DNA of 64,000 bases, taken from Terriglobia bacterium (lineage in GTDB: Bacteria > Acidobacteriota > Terriglobia > Terriglobales > Acidobacteriaceae). Below the pieces are notes generated by a model, which did not search any database, was not told where the DNA came from, and saw nothing but the letters and a program-made list of their open reading frames with translations. Positions within the stretch are counted from its first letter, which is position 1. Each line of letters begins with the position of its first letter. Of this stretch, positions 7,720 through 16,094 are shown piece after piece. The stretch covers positions 62,001 to 126,000 of the forward strand of contig JAVUPY010000059.1 in assembly GCA_032252755.1 (NCBI GenBank), written 5' to 3'. The position numbers and the translations under genes were made by a program.

Positions 7720-8451
7720 CTACCTGGAATTCATAGCGGGTGGACTCAACCGGGAATCCGTTGTTTTGGACGCATTCAATCGCGCCGAGACAATCGTCTC
7801 AATCTCGGCAATCACTTCTTCGACATTCAGCTTCGAAGTGTCAACATGAACGGCGTCAACTGCGGCCACCAGCGGAGATGCCGCACGGGTGGAATCGCGA
7901 CGATCCCGCTCCTGCATGTCGCGAATGAGTTTCGCGGCCTGCTCGGGATTGTTCGCGTTCACTTGCGCAATGCGACGCTCGGCCCGGATGCTCTGGTCGG
8001 CATCGAGGAATATCTTTACGTCCGCATGAGGAAATACGACCGTACCGATATCACGACCTTCCATAATGATCCCGCCCCGCGAGCCCATCTCCCGCTGTAG
8101 TTGGACCATCAATTCGCGGACCTTGGGCTGAACCGAAACCACGGAAGCGGCATCGGTGACATCACGGTCGCGAATTCGCGTCGAGACGTCGCGCCCATCC
8201 AGCAAAACGCGGTTGCCTTCCGGGGTTGGTATCAGTTCGATCTTGCTCTGCTTTGCGAGCTCGACGAGTGCGGGTTCCGATGTTCGATCCGTGCCGGTCT
8301 CAATCGCCTTCAATCCGAGCGCGCGATACATCGCACCGCTTTCGAGATTCACGTATCCGAACTTGCTCGCGAGTCGCGCGGCGACGGTGCTCTTCCCCGC
8401 TCCGGCAGGCCCATCAATTGCGATCACAAGCTTCCTGGGATTCGCAGACAT
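7720..8451 (-). CDS. cmk: cytidylate kinase
   Basis: Phosphorylates CMP and dCMP using ATP in pyrimidine nucleotide recycling. The P-loop is GPAGAGKST near residue 15. MEGRDIGTVVFP and the lid region AERRIAQ follow, and the 243-residue length suits the bacterial enzyme with its CMP-binding insert. It is the last gene of a minus-strand run after mutL and an unknown gene, only 2 nt beyond that gene's stop, so it is probably co-transcribed. A C-terminal extension of about 15 polar residues follows the usual end. Confidence 0.93.
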   Translation of the reverse strand: MSANPRKLVIAIDGPAGAGKSTVAARLASKFGYVNLESGAMYRALGLKAIETGTDRTSEPALVELAKQSKIELIPTPEGNRVLLDGRDVSTRIRDRDVTDAASVVSVQPKVRELMVQLQREMGSRGGIIMEGRDIGTVVFPHADVKIFLDADQSIRAERRIAQVNANNPEQAAKLIRDMQERDRRDSTRAASPLVAAVDAVHVDTSKLNVEEVIAEIETIVSARLNASKTTDSRLSPPAMNSR

Positions 8452-8453
8452 TC

Positions 8454-9407
8454 TTATTTATTTCCCTCGCCGTTAGGAGTTTTTGCCGGCACTGGCCGCG
8501 GTCTCCGGGCGATCGTTCTGGAAGGGTCTGTTCTGATCACGACCGGGCGTGGCGGCCGCTCGACGGGAGCAGGCCTCGGCGGAGTGATCTGAATCATCGT
8601 GCGTCCTCCGATCGTCACGTACTGCAACTCCCGCGCCGCCAGCAAGGCATTGATGGCCTCCCGCGTACGCGATCGCGCAATCAGGTTCGAGAAAAATTCT
8701 TCAATCTCTCCCTGCTCGACCGCAACCAGGCTGTCCACGTACTTCGACACCAGCGCCGTCAGTGCCTCTGGGATACTGAGGTTCATCCCTTCCCGCACCG
8801 GATCGGGCGACCACCGGAACAGGATGTCCCACGACGCACCCTCTTCCGGGTTGTAATCGACGCGGGTAATGCGTAACTTCGACCAAAGCTCGTTCAGTGC
8901 CCGGTCAAGCGCAGCAATCGAAAGATCCCCGCCCAGAATTTCTCGCAGGCGCGGCTTCGCGATCGGTCCCTGCTTCTGGATAGCCTGAAATGTATGCACC
9001 GCCAGCGGCGAATATTCCGACCGCGGCCCCGATTTCGGTACCTGGCGCGGATTCCGGTCACCGACAAGTCCGTAGAAGAACGGGAAGACGGAAGCTGCCA
9101 CCAGGAATGGTGTTTCGCTGAAGAGATTCGCCTCGTAGGCCATCTTCTGTCGCAGAAGGCGCACCATGAGTTCCTGCGCCTCCATGGCACGCTTATCGGC
9201 GAAGGCATGCTGCCAGGTCGGAAGGCTCTCGCCGCTGCCAACGTAAGCGCCGACGAACGTCGGCACCAGCACTGGAGGCCGCACCGGATACATAAGGCAA
9301 AAGCCCACTGACTCAATGAACTCCTGCGCGTCCTCTAACGTGCGGATCGGCCGCCCATTGACGCGCCACTTCTCGCTGCGGAGTTCCTGGAGTTCCCGTT
9401 CCGTCAT
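8454..9407 (-). CDS. unknown protein between mutL and cmk, possible AlkZ-related winged-helix protein
   Basis: I cannot name this 317-residue protein with confidence. It has no signal peptide or membrane helix. The middle (about 140-215) looks like winged-helix or helix-turn-helix units (LAVHTFQAIQKQGPI, then ALNELWSKLRITRVDYNP), a pattern loosely like AlkZ/YcaQ-related DNA-binding proteins. The last 45 residues are Pro/Arg-rich and probably disordered. It sits 9 nt after mutL and 2 nt before cmk, so it is translated from the same mRNA as a mismatch-repair gene. A DNA-related role is inferred from fold and context only. Confidence 0.7.
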   Translation of the reverse strand: MTERELQELRSEKWRVNGRPIRTLEDAQEFIESVGFCLMYPVRPPVLVPTFVGAYVGSGESLPTWQHAFADKRAMEAQELMVRLLRQKMAYEANLFSETPFLVAASVFPFFYGLVGDRNPRQVPKSGPRSEYSPLAVHTFQAIQKQGPIAKPRLREILGGDLSIAALDRALNELWSKLRITRVDYNPEEGASWDILFRWSPDPVREGMNLSIPEALTALVSKYVDSLVAVEQGEIEEFFSNLIARSRTREAINALLAARELQYVTIGGRTMIQITPPRPAPVERPPRPVVIRTDPSRTIARRPRPVPAKTPNGEGNK

Positions 9408-9416
9408 GATCTCCTG

Positions 9417-11429
9417 TTAAATACGTTTGAATGCCCGCTGAATGTCCTTTACAGAATACCGCAAGACGACCGGACGGCCATGCGGACAGGTCATCGGGTA
9501 TTGCGTTCGGGCCAGTTCGCGAAGCAGCCACTCCATTTTATTTTGCTCTAGCGGCATGTTGATCTTGATCGCCGCCTGGCAGGCGATCGACGCAGCGATG
9601 CGCGCCCGAATCTTCTCCAGAGTCAGCGACTGCTCTTCACGCTCAAACTGTTCGAGCAACTCGTGCAGGAGCTTCTCGACGCGTCCGGCATCCACTCCAG
9701 CCGGTGCGGTCTTCACAGCGATGGTGCGGGTTCCGAATGGCTCGGCGTCGAAGCCGTTGCGGCGGAGTTCATCGTTGATCTCGGCGAAGACGGCCAGTTG
9801 TGCCGGCGTCAGGTCAACGATGATCGGCATCAGCAGTCGCTGCGATTCGACCTGCGCCGCCTGTCGTTGTTTCAAAATGCGCTCGAACAGGATCCGCTCG
9901 TGACAAGCGTGCTGATCGACAATCCACAAACCCTGCTGGTTCACGGCAAGGATGAAGGATTCGCGCACCTGCCCGAGCGGCGTCAAACCGCTCAGTTCCG
10001 TCAGGTCCATCGGCTCATCCGGTTCTTCGATCCGTGGGCCACAGGATTCCTCGCGCTCAGGAACTATCGCATCGGCACCGGCCAGCGGCGGCTCTCCAAT
10101 GTGCGAACCAAATGTCTGCGGACGCAGGTGGGCGCCTCCAACTGCGGCGTTCCCTTCCACCTCAATGGCCTCTTCTCCGAATTCGAGACTGCCGGGACGG
10201 GGTGGTGGAACGAGAGCGTGAAGGGCAAAATCGGTGCCGACCGCGGAAAGACCCCCATCTGCTGACGGCGGCAGATTTGGGGCTCCGAGCGAGTTGAGTT
10301 TGGGTGAAAGTGCCTGCGCGGCGGTCGGTTCGGCGTGGATTTCGCGCGTGAACTGCGGGGCCGGGCGCGCCTGCATCTGCACTGCGCGGACGGAATCGCG
10401 CACAAAGTCATGCAGGGCGGACTGCTGGCGGAAGCGGACTTCCGTCTTCGACGGGTGCACGTTGACATCGACTTCCGTGAACGGCATCTCCAAGAAAAGC
10501 AGCACGACCGGGAAGACCGTCGGCGGCAGGATGTTTCGATAGGCCTCCGTGATTGCGTGCAGGATAAGACGGTCGCGAATCAGCCGGCCGTTCACGAAAA
10601 TGAAGATGGAGTTGCGATTGAGTTTCTGTACCTCGGGCTTGGAGACGAATCCGTGAACACGAATCTCGCCCGGTTGCGGTGGCTCGTCCTCTTCTTCACG
10701 CTTCGCCCACGGCGGAGGCTTCGGCAGCCCAATGCGCTCCAGTTTGATCGTCGCTGCGATCGGCAGTAGCTGGTCGAGCGTCTCTTTGCCGAAGACCTGA
10801 TAAATGCGCTCCGCGCTGCTCGGCACGGGTGCCGCGACCAGCATGGCGTTCGTGGTCGTATGCAGTTCCCAGTGCTTGTCGGGGTGCGCAAGCGCGTAAT
10901 GCGTCACCAGGCTCGCGATATGCGACAGTTCCGTACTCTCGGCCTTGAGAAATTTCTTTCGTGCCGGCGTATTGAAGAACAGATCGCGAACCGTAATCGA
11001 AGTTCCGGCAGGAAGGCCCGCTTCTTCGACGGTGAGTATCTTGCCCCCGGCGATCTCGACGATGGTGCCGCTGGCCTCTTCCGGCGCTCGGGTTTCTAGA
11101 CGCAAACGGCTGACGGAGGCAATTGACGGCAATGCCTCACCGCGGAATCCTAGCGTCGCAATTGATAGAAGATCATCGGCATTCTTCAGTTTGCTGGTTG
11201 CGTGTCGCTCGAACGCCAGCAGGGCGTCATCCGGCACCATGCCGCACCCGTTATCGATCACCTGGATGAGTTTCTTGCCGCCGGCATCGATGTTGACGCG
11301 GATCCGCGTCGCGGCGGCATCCAGCGAGTTCTCGAGCAGTTCCTTCACCACCGATGCCGGTCGTTCGACAACCTCGCCGGCGGCGATCTTGTTGGCAACG
11401 TGCTCGGAAAGGACGTGGATCTTTGCCAT
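9417..11429 (-). CDS. mutL: DNA mismatch repair protein MutL
   Basis: Couples mismatch recognition by MutS to strand removal. The N-terminal GHKL ATPase motifs are complete: KELLENSLDA, DNGCGM, TLGFRGEALPSIA and the region before FFNTPARKKF. The C-terminal part carries the metal-binding endonuclease motif DQHACHERILFE (about residue 505), matching DQHA-x2-E-x4-E, plus ACQAAIK and CPHGRP. This MutL should therefore nick DNA itself, as expected for a bacterium without MutH. Length (670) is normal; the Pro/Ala-rich stretch at about 340-470 is the usual linker. It lies downstream of aspS and upstream of the 317-residue unknown gene. Confidence 0.96.
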   Translation of the reverse strand: MAKIHVLSEHVANKIAAGEVVERPASVVKELLENSLDAAATRIRVNIDAGGKKLIQVIDNGCGMVPDDALLAFERHATSKLKNADDLLSIATLGFRGEALPSIASVSRLRLETRAPEEASGTIVEIAGGKILTVEEAGLPAGTSITVRDLFFNTPARKKFLKAESTELSHIASLVTHYALAHPDKHWELHTTTNAMLVAAPVPSSAERIYQVFGKETLDQLLPIAATIKLERIGLPKPPPWAKREEEDEPPQPGEIRVHGFVSKPEVQKLNRNSIFIFVNGRLIRDRLILHAITEAYRNILPPTVFPVVLLFLEMPFTEVDVNVHPSKTEVRFRQQSALHDFVRDSVRAVQMQARPAPQFTREIHAEPTAAQALSPKLNSLGAPNLPPSADGGLSAVGTDFALHALVPPPRPGSLEFGEEAIEVEGNAAVGGAHLRPQTFGSHIGEPPLAGADAIVPEREESCGPRIEEPDEPMDLTELSGLTPLGQVRESFILAVNQQGLWIVDQHACHERILFERILKQRQAAQVESQRLLMPIIVDLTPAQLAVFAEINDELRRNGFDAEPFGTRTIAVKTAPAGVDAGRVEKLLHELLEQFEREEQSLTLEKIRARIAASIACQAAIKINMPLEQNKMEWLLRELARTQYPMTCPHGRPVVLRYSVKDIQRAFKRI

Positions 11430-11438
11430 CGAAACGCG

Positions 11439-11570
11439 TTCTCAGTTCCCGGTTCTCAGTTCTCGGCTGAAAGCAAAAAGCGACCGCGGATTTTCGCGGA
11501 GATACGCGGATAAACAAAAGCAAAAGCGTAAATGCCTGATTCTAATCCGCGCGTATCGGCGTAATCCGCG
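11439..11570. repeat. intergenic repeat cluster between aspS and mutL
   Basis: The gap holds two elements. First, a TTCTCAGTT-type string at 11439-11466 closely matches another at 32371-32398 (25 of 28 positions). Second, an imperfect inverted repeat rich in CGCGGAT has arms at about 11484-11513 and 11543-11570. The second arm ends at the aspS stop, so on the minus strand the hairpin would form just after aspS. Confidence 0.5.
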
Positions 11571-11571
11571 G

Positions 11572-13398
11572 TTATTTCTTTACCTCGATACTTAAATCCC
11601 GCAGCTGCGCGTCGCTGACCGGCGTCGGCGCATCCATCATCAGGTCTTTCGCTTGCGCGGTTTTCGGGAACGGGATGACTTCGCGCAGGCTGGCCGCCCC
11701 GGCCAGGATCATCACGATCCGATCGAGACCGAGTGCAATTCCACCGTGCGGCGGCGTGCCGTATCGAAGCGCCTCCAGGAAGAAGCCAAACCGCTTTTTC
11801 TGCTCTTCTTCGTTCATTCCGAGCGCAGTAAAAATCTTGGACTGGATATCTTGACGATGGATACGGATCGAGCCCGAACCGAGTTCGGTACCGTTCAGAA
11901 CGACGTCATACGCAAGTGCTCGCACTTCGCCCAGCGGCGAATCGGGGTCGCGAACCGAATCGGCGCTCCCGGCGAGCTTCGTCATGTCTTCCTCGTGCGG
12001 CGAGGTGAACGGATGATGCGCGGCGTCCCAGTAGCCCTCATCGTGCTTCCACTCGAACATCGGAAAATCCGTGACCCAGAGGAACTTGAAGACGCCCGGC
12101 TTGAAGCATCCATGCCGGTCGGCAAATTTCTGCGCCAACGCCAACCGGAACTGACCCGCCGTGGTGTAAACCGTGGTTTCGGCGCGCTTGAACTTCATCG
12201 GCGCGCGGTCCTGCAACGCGCCGCCGCCCACGATCACGAGCAGGTCGCCCTCTTCCGCCCCAGTCATCTGGCGAATTTTCGCGACTGCCTCGGGGAAAGA
12301 CTTCTCGAGGCGCTTCATGTCATCTATGAGCTTCGGTCCCTCTGCCTTCCCGAACAGTGGGCGCAGGTCTTCGCGCTCCTTGCGCGACAGATCGCCCACT
12401 CTCGGCGTGCGGATTGCCATGATCGGCAACTCCGTATCTAGTCCCAGAGTTTGCTTCTGCTCTGCCGTGAAGGCATCTTTCACATCGGTCATCGCAGGCA
12501 GCCGGAGGTCCGGCTTATCGATGCCGTAGAGTCGAATCGCCTGGTCATATGTGATATGCGGGAATGGCGCATCGAACTTGAATCCGGCCGCCTCCCAGGC
12601 CGCACGGAGGAAGCCTTCAACCACCTCGAACACAGCGTCCTGCTGCGGGTAAGTCATCTCGAGATCAATCTGCGTGAACTCGGGCTGGCGGTCGGCGCGG
12701 AGATCCTCGTCGCGGAAGCACCGCACAATCTGGAAATAACGGTCGAACCCGGAGATCATCAGGATCTGCTTGAATATCTGCGGCGATTGCGGTAGGGCAT
12801 AAAATTCGCCCTTGTTGACACGACTGGGCACGAGATAATCGCGCGCTCCTTCCGGCGTCGAGCGAGTCATGAACGGCGTCTCGATCTCGTAAAACCCCTT
12901 CGACGACAGATGATTCCGAATCGCCAGAGCCACGTTGTGCCGCAATGCAACATTGAACTGCAACTCATTGCGTCGGAGATCAATGTAACGGTACTTCAGT
13001 CGAAGTTCCTCACTCGCGGTGACATTCTCTCCGGGAAGAAACGGCGGCACCTCACTAACATTGAGCAGGCGGAGGTCTTCTGCAACGACCTCGATCTCAC
13101 CCGTCGGGATGTTCTTGTTGATGTTGTTCTTTTCGCGCAGTTCGACCTTGCCGGTCACGGCGATGACGTATTCGCTGCGCAGGTCGCTTGCCTTTTCATG
13201 CACAGCCGGGTTCGATGGGTCGATGACGATTTGCGTGATGCCGGTTCGGTCGCGTAAATCGATAAAAATAAGATTGCCGAGGTCGCGACGCCGGTTCACC
13301 CAGCCCATGAGGACAACGTTCTTGCCGGCGTCGGAGGCACGAAGTTCGCCATTGCGATGCGTACGTTTGAGATCACCAAGAAAATCCAGTTGAGGCAC
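11572..13398 (-). CDS. aspS: aspartyl-tRNA synthetase
   Basis: Charges tRNA-Asp. The 608-residue bacterial form has an N-terminal OB fold (VLMGWVNRRRDLGNLIFIDLRDRTG), class II motif 2 (FRDEDLRADRQPEFTQID), the bacterial GAD insertion (about 300-420) and motif 3 (GGIALGLDRIVMILAG). Whether it is discriminating or also charges tRNA-Asn cannot be told from the sequence. The GTG start at 13398 lies 4 nt after the stop of the remnant gene upstream, so its ribosome-binding site falls inside that remnant. Confidence 0.95.
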   Translation of the reverse strand: MPQLDFLGDLKRTHRNGELRASDAGKNVVLMGWVNRRRDLGNLIFIDLRDRTGITQIVIDPSNPAVHEKASDLRSEYVIAVTGKVELREKNNINKNIPTGEIEVVAEDLRLLNVSEVPPFLPGENVTASEELRLKYRYIDLRRNELQFNVALRHNVALAIRNHLSSKGFYEIETPFMTRSTPEGARDYLVPSRVNKGEFYALPQSPQIFKQILMISGFDRYFQIVRCFRDEDLRADRQPEFTQIDLEMTYPQQDAVFEVVEGFLRAAWEAAGFKFDAPFPHITYDQAIRLYGIDKPDLRLPAMTDVKDAFTAEQKQTLGLDTELPIMAIRTPRVGDLSRKEREDLRPLFGKAEGPKLIDDMKRLEKSFPEAVAKIRQMTGAEEGDLLVIVGGGALQDRAPMKFKRAETTVYTTAGQFRLALAQKFADRHGCFKPGVFKFLWVTDFPMFEWKHDEGYWDAAHHPFTSPHEEDMTKLAGSADSVRDPDSPLGEVRALAYDVVLNGTELGSGSIRIHRQDIQSKIFTALGMNEEEQKKRFGFFLEALRYGTPPHGGIALGLDRIVMILAGAASLREVIPFPKTAQAKDLMMDAPTPVSDAQLRDLSIEVKK

Positions 13399-13402
13399 GA
13401 TC

Positions 13403-13856
13403 CTATTCCTGCTTTCCCTCTTTGCTTTTGCCCGGCTCGGGGATCACTGTCCCCTGTTCGAACCGAGTAGCCAATCTTTGTTCTGCCGCGTCCAGACGTA
13501 GGTTACACGGAAGCGGGCTGGAAATGGCTGGCCTTTAGAAGTGGCTTCCAGATCCATCTTGCAGCTCAGGTACGCCGCATCGCGAGTCATTAGTTTAAAG
13601 ATGCAGTCCGTCAATTCGTACTTCTTCAAGACTACATCCTTGAAACCCGCCTCAATATCCGGCCAGTGGTTAAACCTTGCCGTCACCAGCGACTTCGACG
13701 AAATCGTCCGCGAAATGCGAATGGATGAAGTCCAGATCTCTTCGCTTCTCTGCCTCATACATCTGGTGCAGAGTGCGGTGATCCGGTCTGTCCGCAACCA
13801 ACTCCAACTGACGAAAGACAGAGCACCGCGACTGCGACTATCCTGACAATTGTCAT
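13403..13856 (-). pseudogene. frameshifted NTF2/SnoaL-like (DUF4440-type) lipoprotein gene between hisS and aspS
   Basis: Three minus-strand frames each hold consecutive parts of one protein. From the ATG at 13856 an export signal ends in a lipobox-like region (SSVGVGCGQ) and stops at 13757. A second frame carries HQMYEAEKRRDLDFIHSHFA and GDGKV up to 13670. A third carries DIEAGFKDVVLKKYEL through YVWTRQNKDWLL. A final shift near 13462-13474 gives ATRFEQGTVIPEPGKSKEG and a stop at 13403, the usual end for this family. Joined, they make a typical secreted NTF2-like domain. It lies 9 nt after hisS and 4 nt before aspS, so it was an operon member. Three shifts in 450 bp suggest a real pseudogene, though sequencing error is possible. 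Confidence 0.75.
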
Positions 13857-13865
13857 GGAAGCTCC

Positions 13866-15146
13866 TCAAGTGCCGCTGAGCTTCCGAACCAACTCTGCCC
13901 GCGGCACCGTAACCTGTTCGCCGCTACGGATGTCCTTCACCGCAAACTGATCCGCTTTCACTTCATTTTCGCCGACGATAACGACGTACCGCGCGGCCAT
14001 TTTCTCGGCCGCGTCAAAACCCTTTTTCAGGCGGAAAGATTCATCGCCGACATCGACAACCAGCCCCGCGTCGCGCAACTCGCGAGCCAGTTTCAGTGCG
14101 TGACGATTCATTCCGGCGCCCAGCGGAGCGATGTAGGCATTCACCGGAACCGCGGACTCTGCCTGCTGCGCCTGTAGTGCCAGCACCAGGCGATCTTCTC
14201 CCATGGCGAAACCGACGCCGGGGGCTTTTGGCCCGCCGAGCGATTCGCTCAGCCCGTCGTACCGTCCGCCGCCGAGCACCGCGCTCTGCGCGCCTAGATC
14301 GCCGTGCGTGAATTCGAACGTCGTGCGAGTGTAGTAGTCGAGCCCGCGCACCATGCGTTCGTTCACCTGGTAGGGAATGCCCATCGTCCCGAGAATTGCT
14401 TTAACTTCGTCGAAGTGCTGCCGGCAGGGCTCGTCGAGATACTGGCTGATCTTCGGCAGCGCGTCGATGATCGGCTGGTCTTCCGGCACTTTGCAGTCGA
14501 GCACGCGCAACGGATTGGTCTCAGCACGGCGCTGGCAGTCAATGCACATTTTGTCCTTCACGCCGGCGAGGGCCTCGCGCAGCGCCTTGTTGTAAGCGGC
14601 GCGGTCGTTCGCGCAGCCGACAGAGTTCAAGTGCAGGGTCCAGCCCTTCAGCCCCACGCCGTCGAGCAGGGCCGTCAGCATCTCTATAACTTCAGCGTCG
14701 CGGATCGGCAACTCGCTGCCCGCGCTGGGCGGTCCAATCACCTCGGCGCCGATCTGGAAGAACTGGCGGTAGCGTCCCTTCTGCGGACGCTCGCGGCGGA
14801 ACTGAGGGCCGACGTAATAAAGCTTCTGCAACTGGCCCGAACGGCCAAGATCGTGCTCGATGTACGCGCGCACCACACCTGCGGTATTTTCCGGCCGAAG
14901 CGTCAGCGACTGCGACTTCTCGCTCTGCGCGCGTGCCTTGTCCTCCCAGGTAAACATCTCCTTTGAAACGATGTCGGTGTCCTCGCCGACGCTGCGCGCG
15001 AACAACTCCGTCGCCTCAAATACCGGAGTGCGAATCTCGCGAAAGTTGTATCGCTGAAAAACCGAGCGAACACGCGCGTCCACAAAGTTCCACAAATCGG
15101 TGTCGGGCGGAAGTAAGTCGCGCGTTCCTCGGATAGCTTTGATCAT
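13866..15146 (-). CDS. hisS: histidyl-tRNA synthetase
   Basis: Charges tRNA-His. The 426-residue class II enzyme starts with IRGTRDLLPP. It shows motif 2 (GPQFRRERPQKGRYRQFFQ), the histidine-specific signatures (MVRGLDYYTRTTFEF, GGGRYDGL) and a C-terminal anticodon-binding domain. A zinc-like CIDCQRRA stretch lies within the insertion. It heads a run with the NTF2-like remnant and aspS. The hisS-aspS pairing is common in bacteria. Confidence 0.95.
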   Translation of the reverse strand: MIKAIRGTRDLLPPDTDLWNFVDARVRSVFQRYNFREIRTPVFEATELFARSVGEDTDIVSKEMFTWEDKARAQSEKSQSLTLRPENTAGVVRAYIEHDLGRSGQLQKLYYVGPQFRRERPQKGRYRQFFQIGAEVIGPPSAGSELPIRDAEVIEMLTALLDGVGLKGWTLHLNSVGCANDRAAYNKALREALAGVKDKMCIDCQRRAETNPLRVLDCKVPEDQPIIDALPKISQYLDEPCRQHFDEVKAILGTMGIPYQVNERMVRGLDYYTRTTFEFTHGDLGAQSAVLGGGRYDGLSESLGGPKAPGVGFAMGEDRLVLALQAQQAESAVPVNAYIAPLGAGMNRHALKLARELRDAGLVVDVGDESFRLKKGFDAAEKMAARYVVIVGENEVKADQFAVKDIRSGEQVTVPRAELVRKLSGT

Positions 15147-15204
15147 TCAGTTCTCAGTCGGTTCTTCGTTATTCGTTCTTCGTGAAACTTTGCGTCCTTC
15201 GTGG

Positions 15205-15756
15205 TTATCTTTTCGATGGCACGACGGCCCGACCGCCCGACGGAACAATTTCTTTCTGGTACTGCTCTTTATATCCCAGGTAGTTTCGCCCGTAGGTCAG
15301 GATCGAGGCTTTCTCTTCCTCGCTCAGCTTGCGCCTCACCTTGCCGGGGACACCCATTACCAGCGAACCGTCTTCGATCTCCATGCCTTCAGGGATCAGC
15401 GTTCCGGCAGCGACTATGCAGTCGTTGCCGATCTTCGCGCCGTTCAGGACCACGACTCCCATTCCGATGAGGCAGCGGTCGCCGACAACGCAGCCGTGCA
15501 GCGTGACCGAATGTCCGACCGTCACCCAATCGCCAAGAATTACCGGCCACTTGTTCAGCATCCCGTGCAGCACCGAGCAATCCTGGATGTTCGTGTTGGC
15601 GCCGATACGGATCTTGTGTACGTCGCCGCGGACGACCGCGTTCATCCAGATGCTGGCGTTTTCGTCGAGCACGACATCTCCGATCACCTGTGCCGACTCA
15701 TCCACGTAACAGGACGCGGGAATCGTCGGCAACACACCTTTATAGGGTCGAATCAT
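15205..15756 (-). CDS. gamma-carbonic-anhydrase-family hexapeptide-repeat protein
   Basis: A left-handed beta-helix protein with repeating hexapeptides and three candidate zinc-ligand histidines (CSVLHG, VTVGHSVTLHGC), as in the YrdA/PaaY group. Some members are carbonic anhydrases; others bind CoA esters or have no known activity. The ATG at 15756 (183 residues, MIRPYKGVLPTIPAS) is chosen because it matches the family's usual start. A TTG at 15804 would add 16 residues. It lies upstream of hisS with a 58-nt gap of TTCGTT-type low-complexity sequence. Confidence 0.85.
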   Translation of the reverse strand: MIRPYKGVLPTIPASCYVDESAQVIGDVVLDENASIWMNAVVRGDVHKIRIGANTNIQDCSVLHGMLNKWPVILGDWVTVGHSVTLHGCVVGDRCLIGMGVVVLNGAKIGNDCIVAAGTLIPEGMEIEDGSLVMGVPGKVRRKLSEEEKASILTYGRNYLGYKEQYQKEIVPSGGRAVVPSKR

Positions 15757-16094
15757 GGCAGGTCCGTAACCATTGAAGTTATCAAGAAGAGGAGCAAAGG
15801 GCAAAGTGTGGATTTGCTACGGCAGGTCGCTGGCATTTCCGGCGATAGACTCACCACAGAAACACAGAGTCACAGAGGAATGACTGCTTAAAGCTTCCGC
15901 AAGCTTTTGATGTTCTGAATAAAACTCTCTGTGAGTCGCTATTGAAAACTCGCCTTCACGCACGAGTGCAACAGAAATGTTCCACACAACTCCCAGAATG
16001 GGATTCCCAAATTGGAGCTCTCCCCCATTTGGAGAGCACTAATCTCGTGCCCCTCTCAATTTCGCTTGCTATACAAGCATTCGAGAGGAACACA
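15757..16094. other. 338-nt divergent gap with inverted repeats
   Basis: This region separates the minus-strand carbonic-anhydrase-family gene from the plus-strand receptor gene. It contains a CACCACAGAAACACAGAG-type string at 15852-15869 partly mirrored by CTCTCTGTGAG at 15925-15935. A perfect 7-bp hairpin with a CCGC loop spans 15890-15907. No convincing promoter or small gene is visible, though promoters for both flanking genes must lie here. Confidence 0.4.

Noticed and set aside
15942-16094. 51-residue N-terminal extension of the TonB-dependent receptor
   Set aside because: Not signal-like, and the GTG at 16095 has GAGAGGAA upstream and begins a proper signal peptide.
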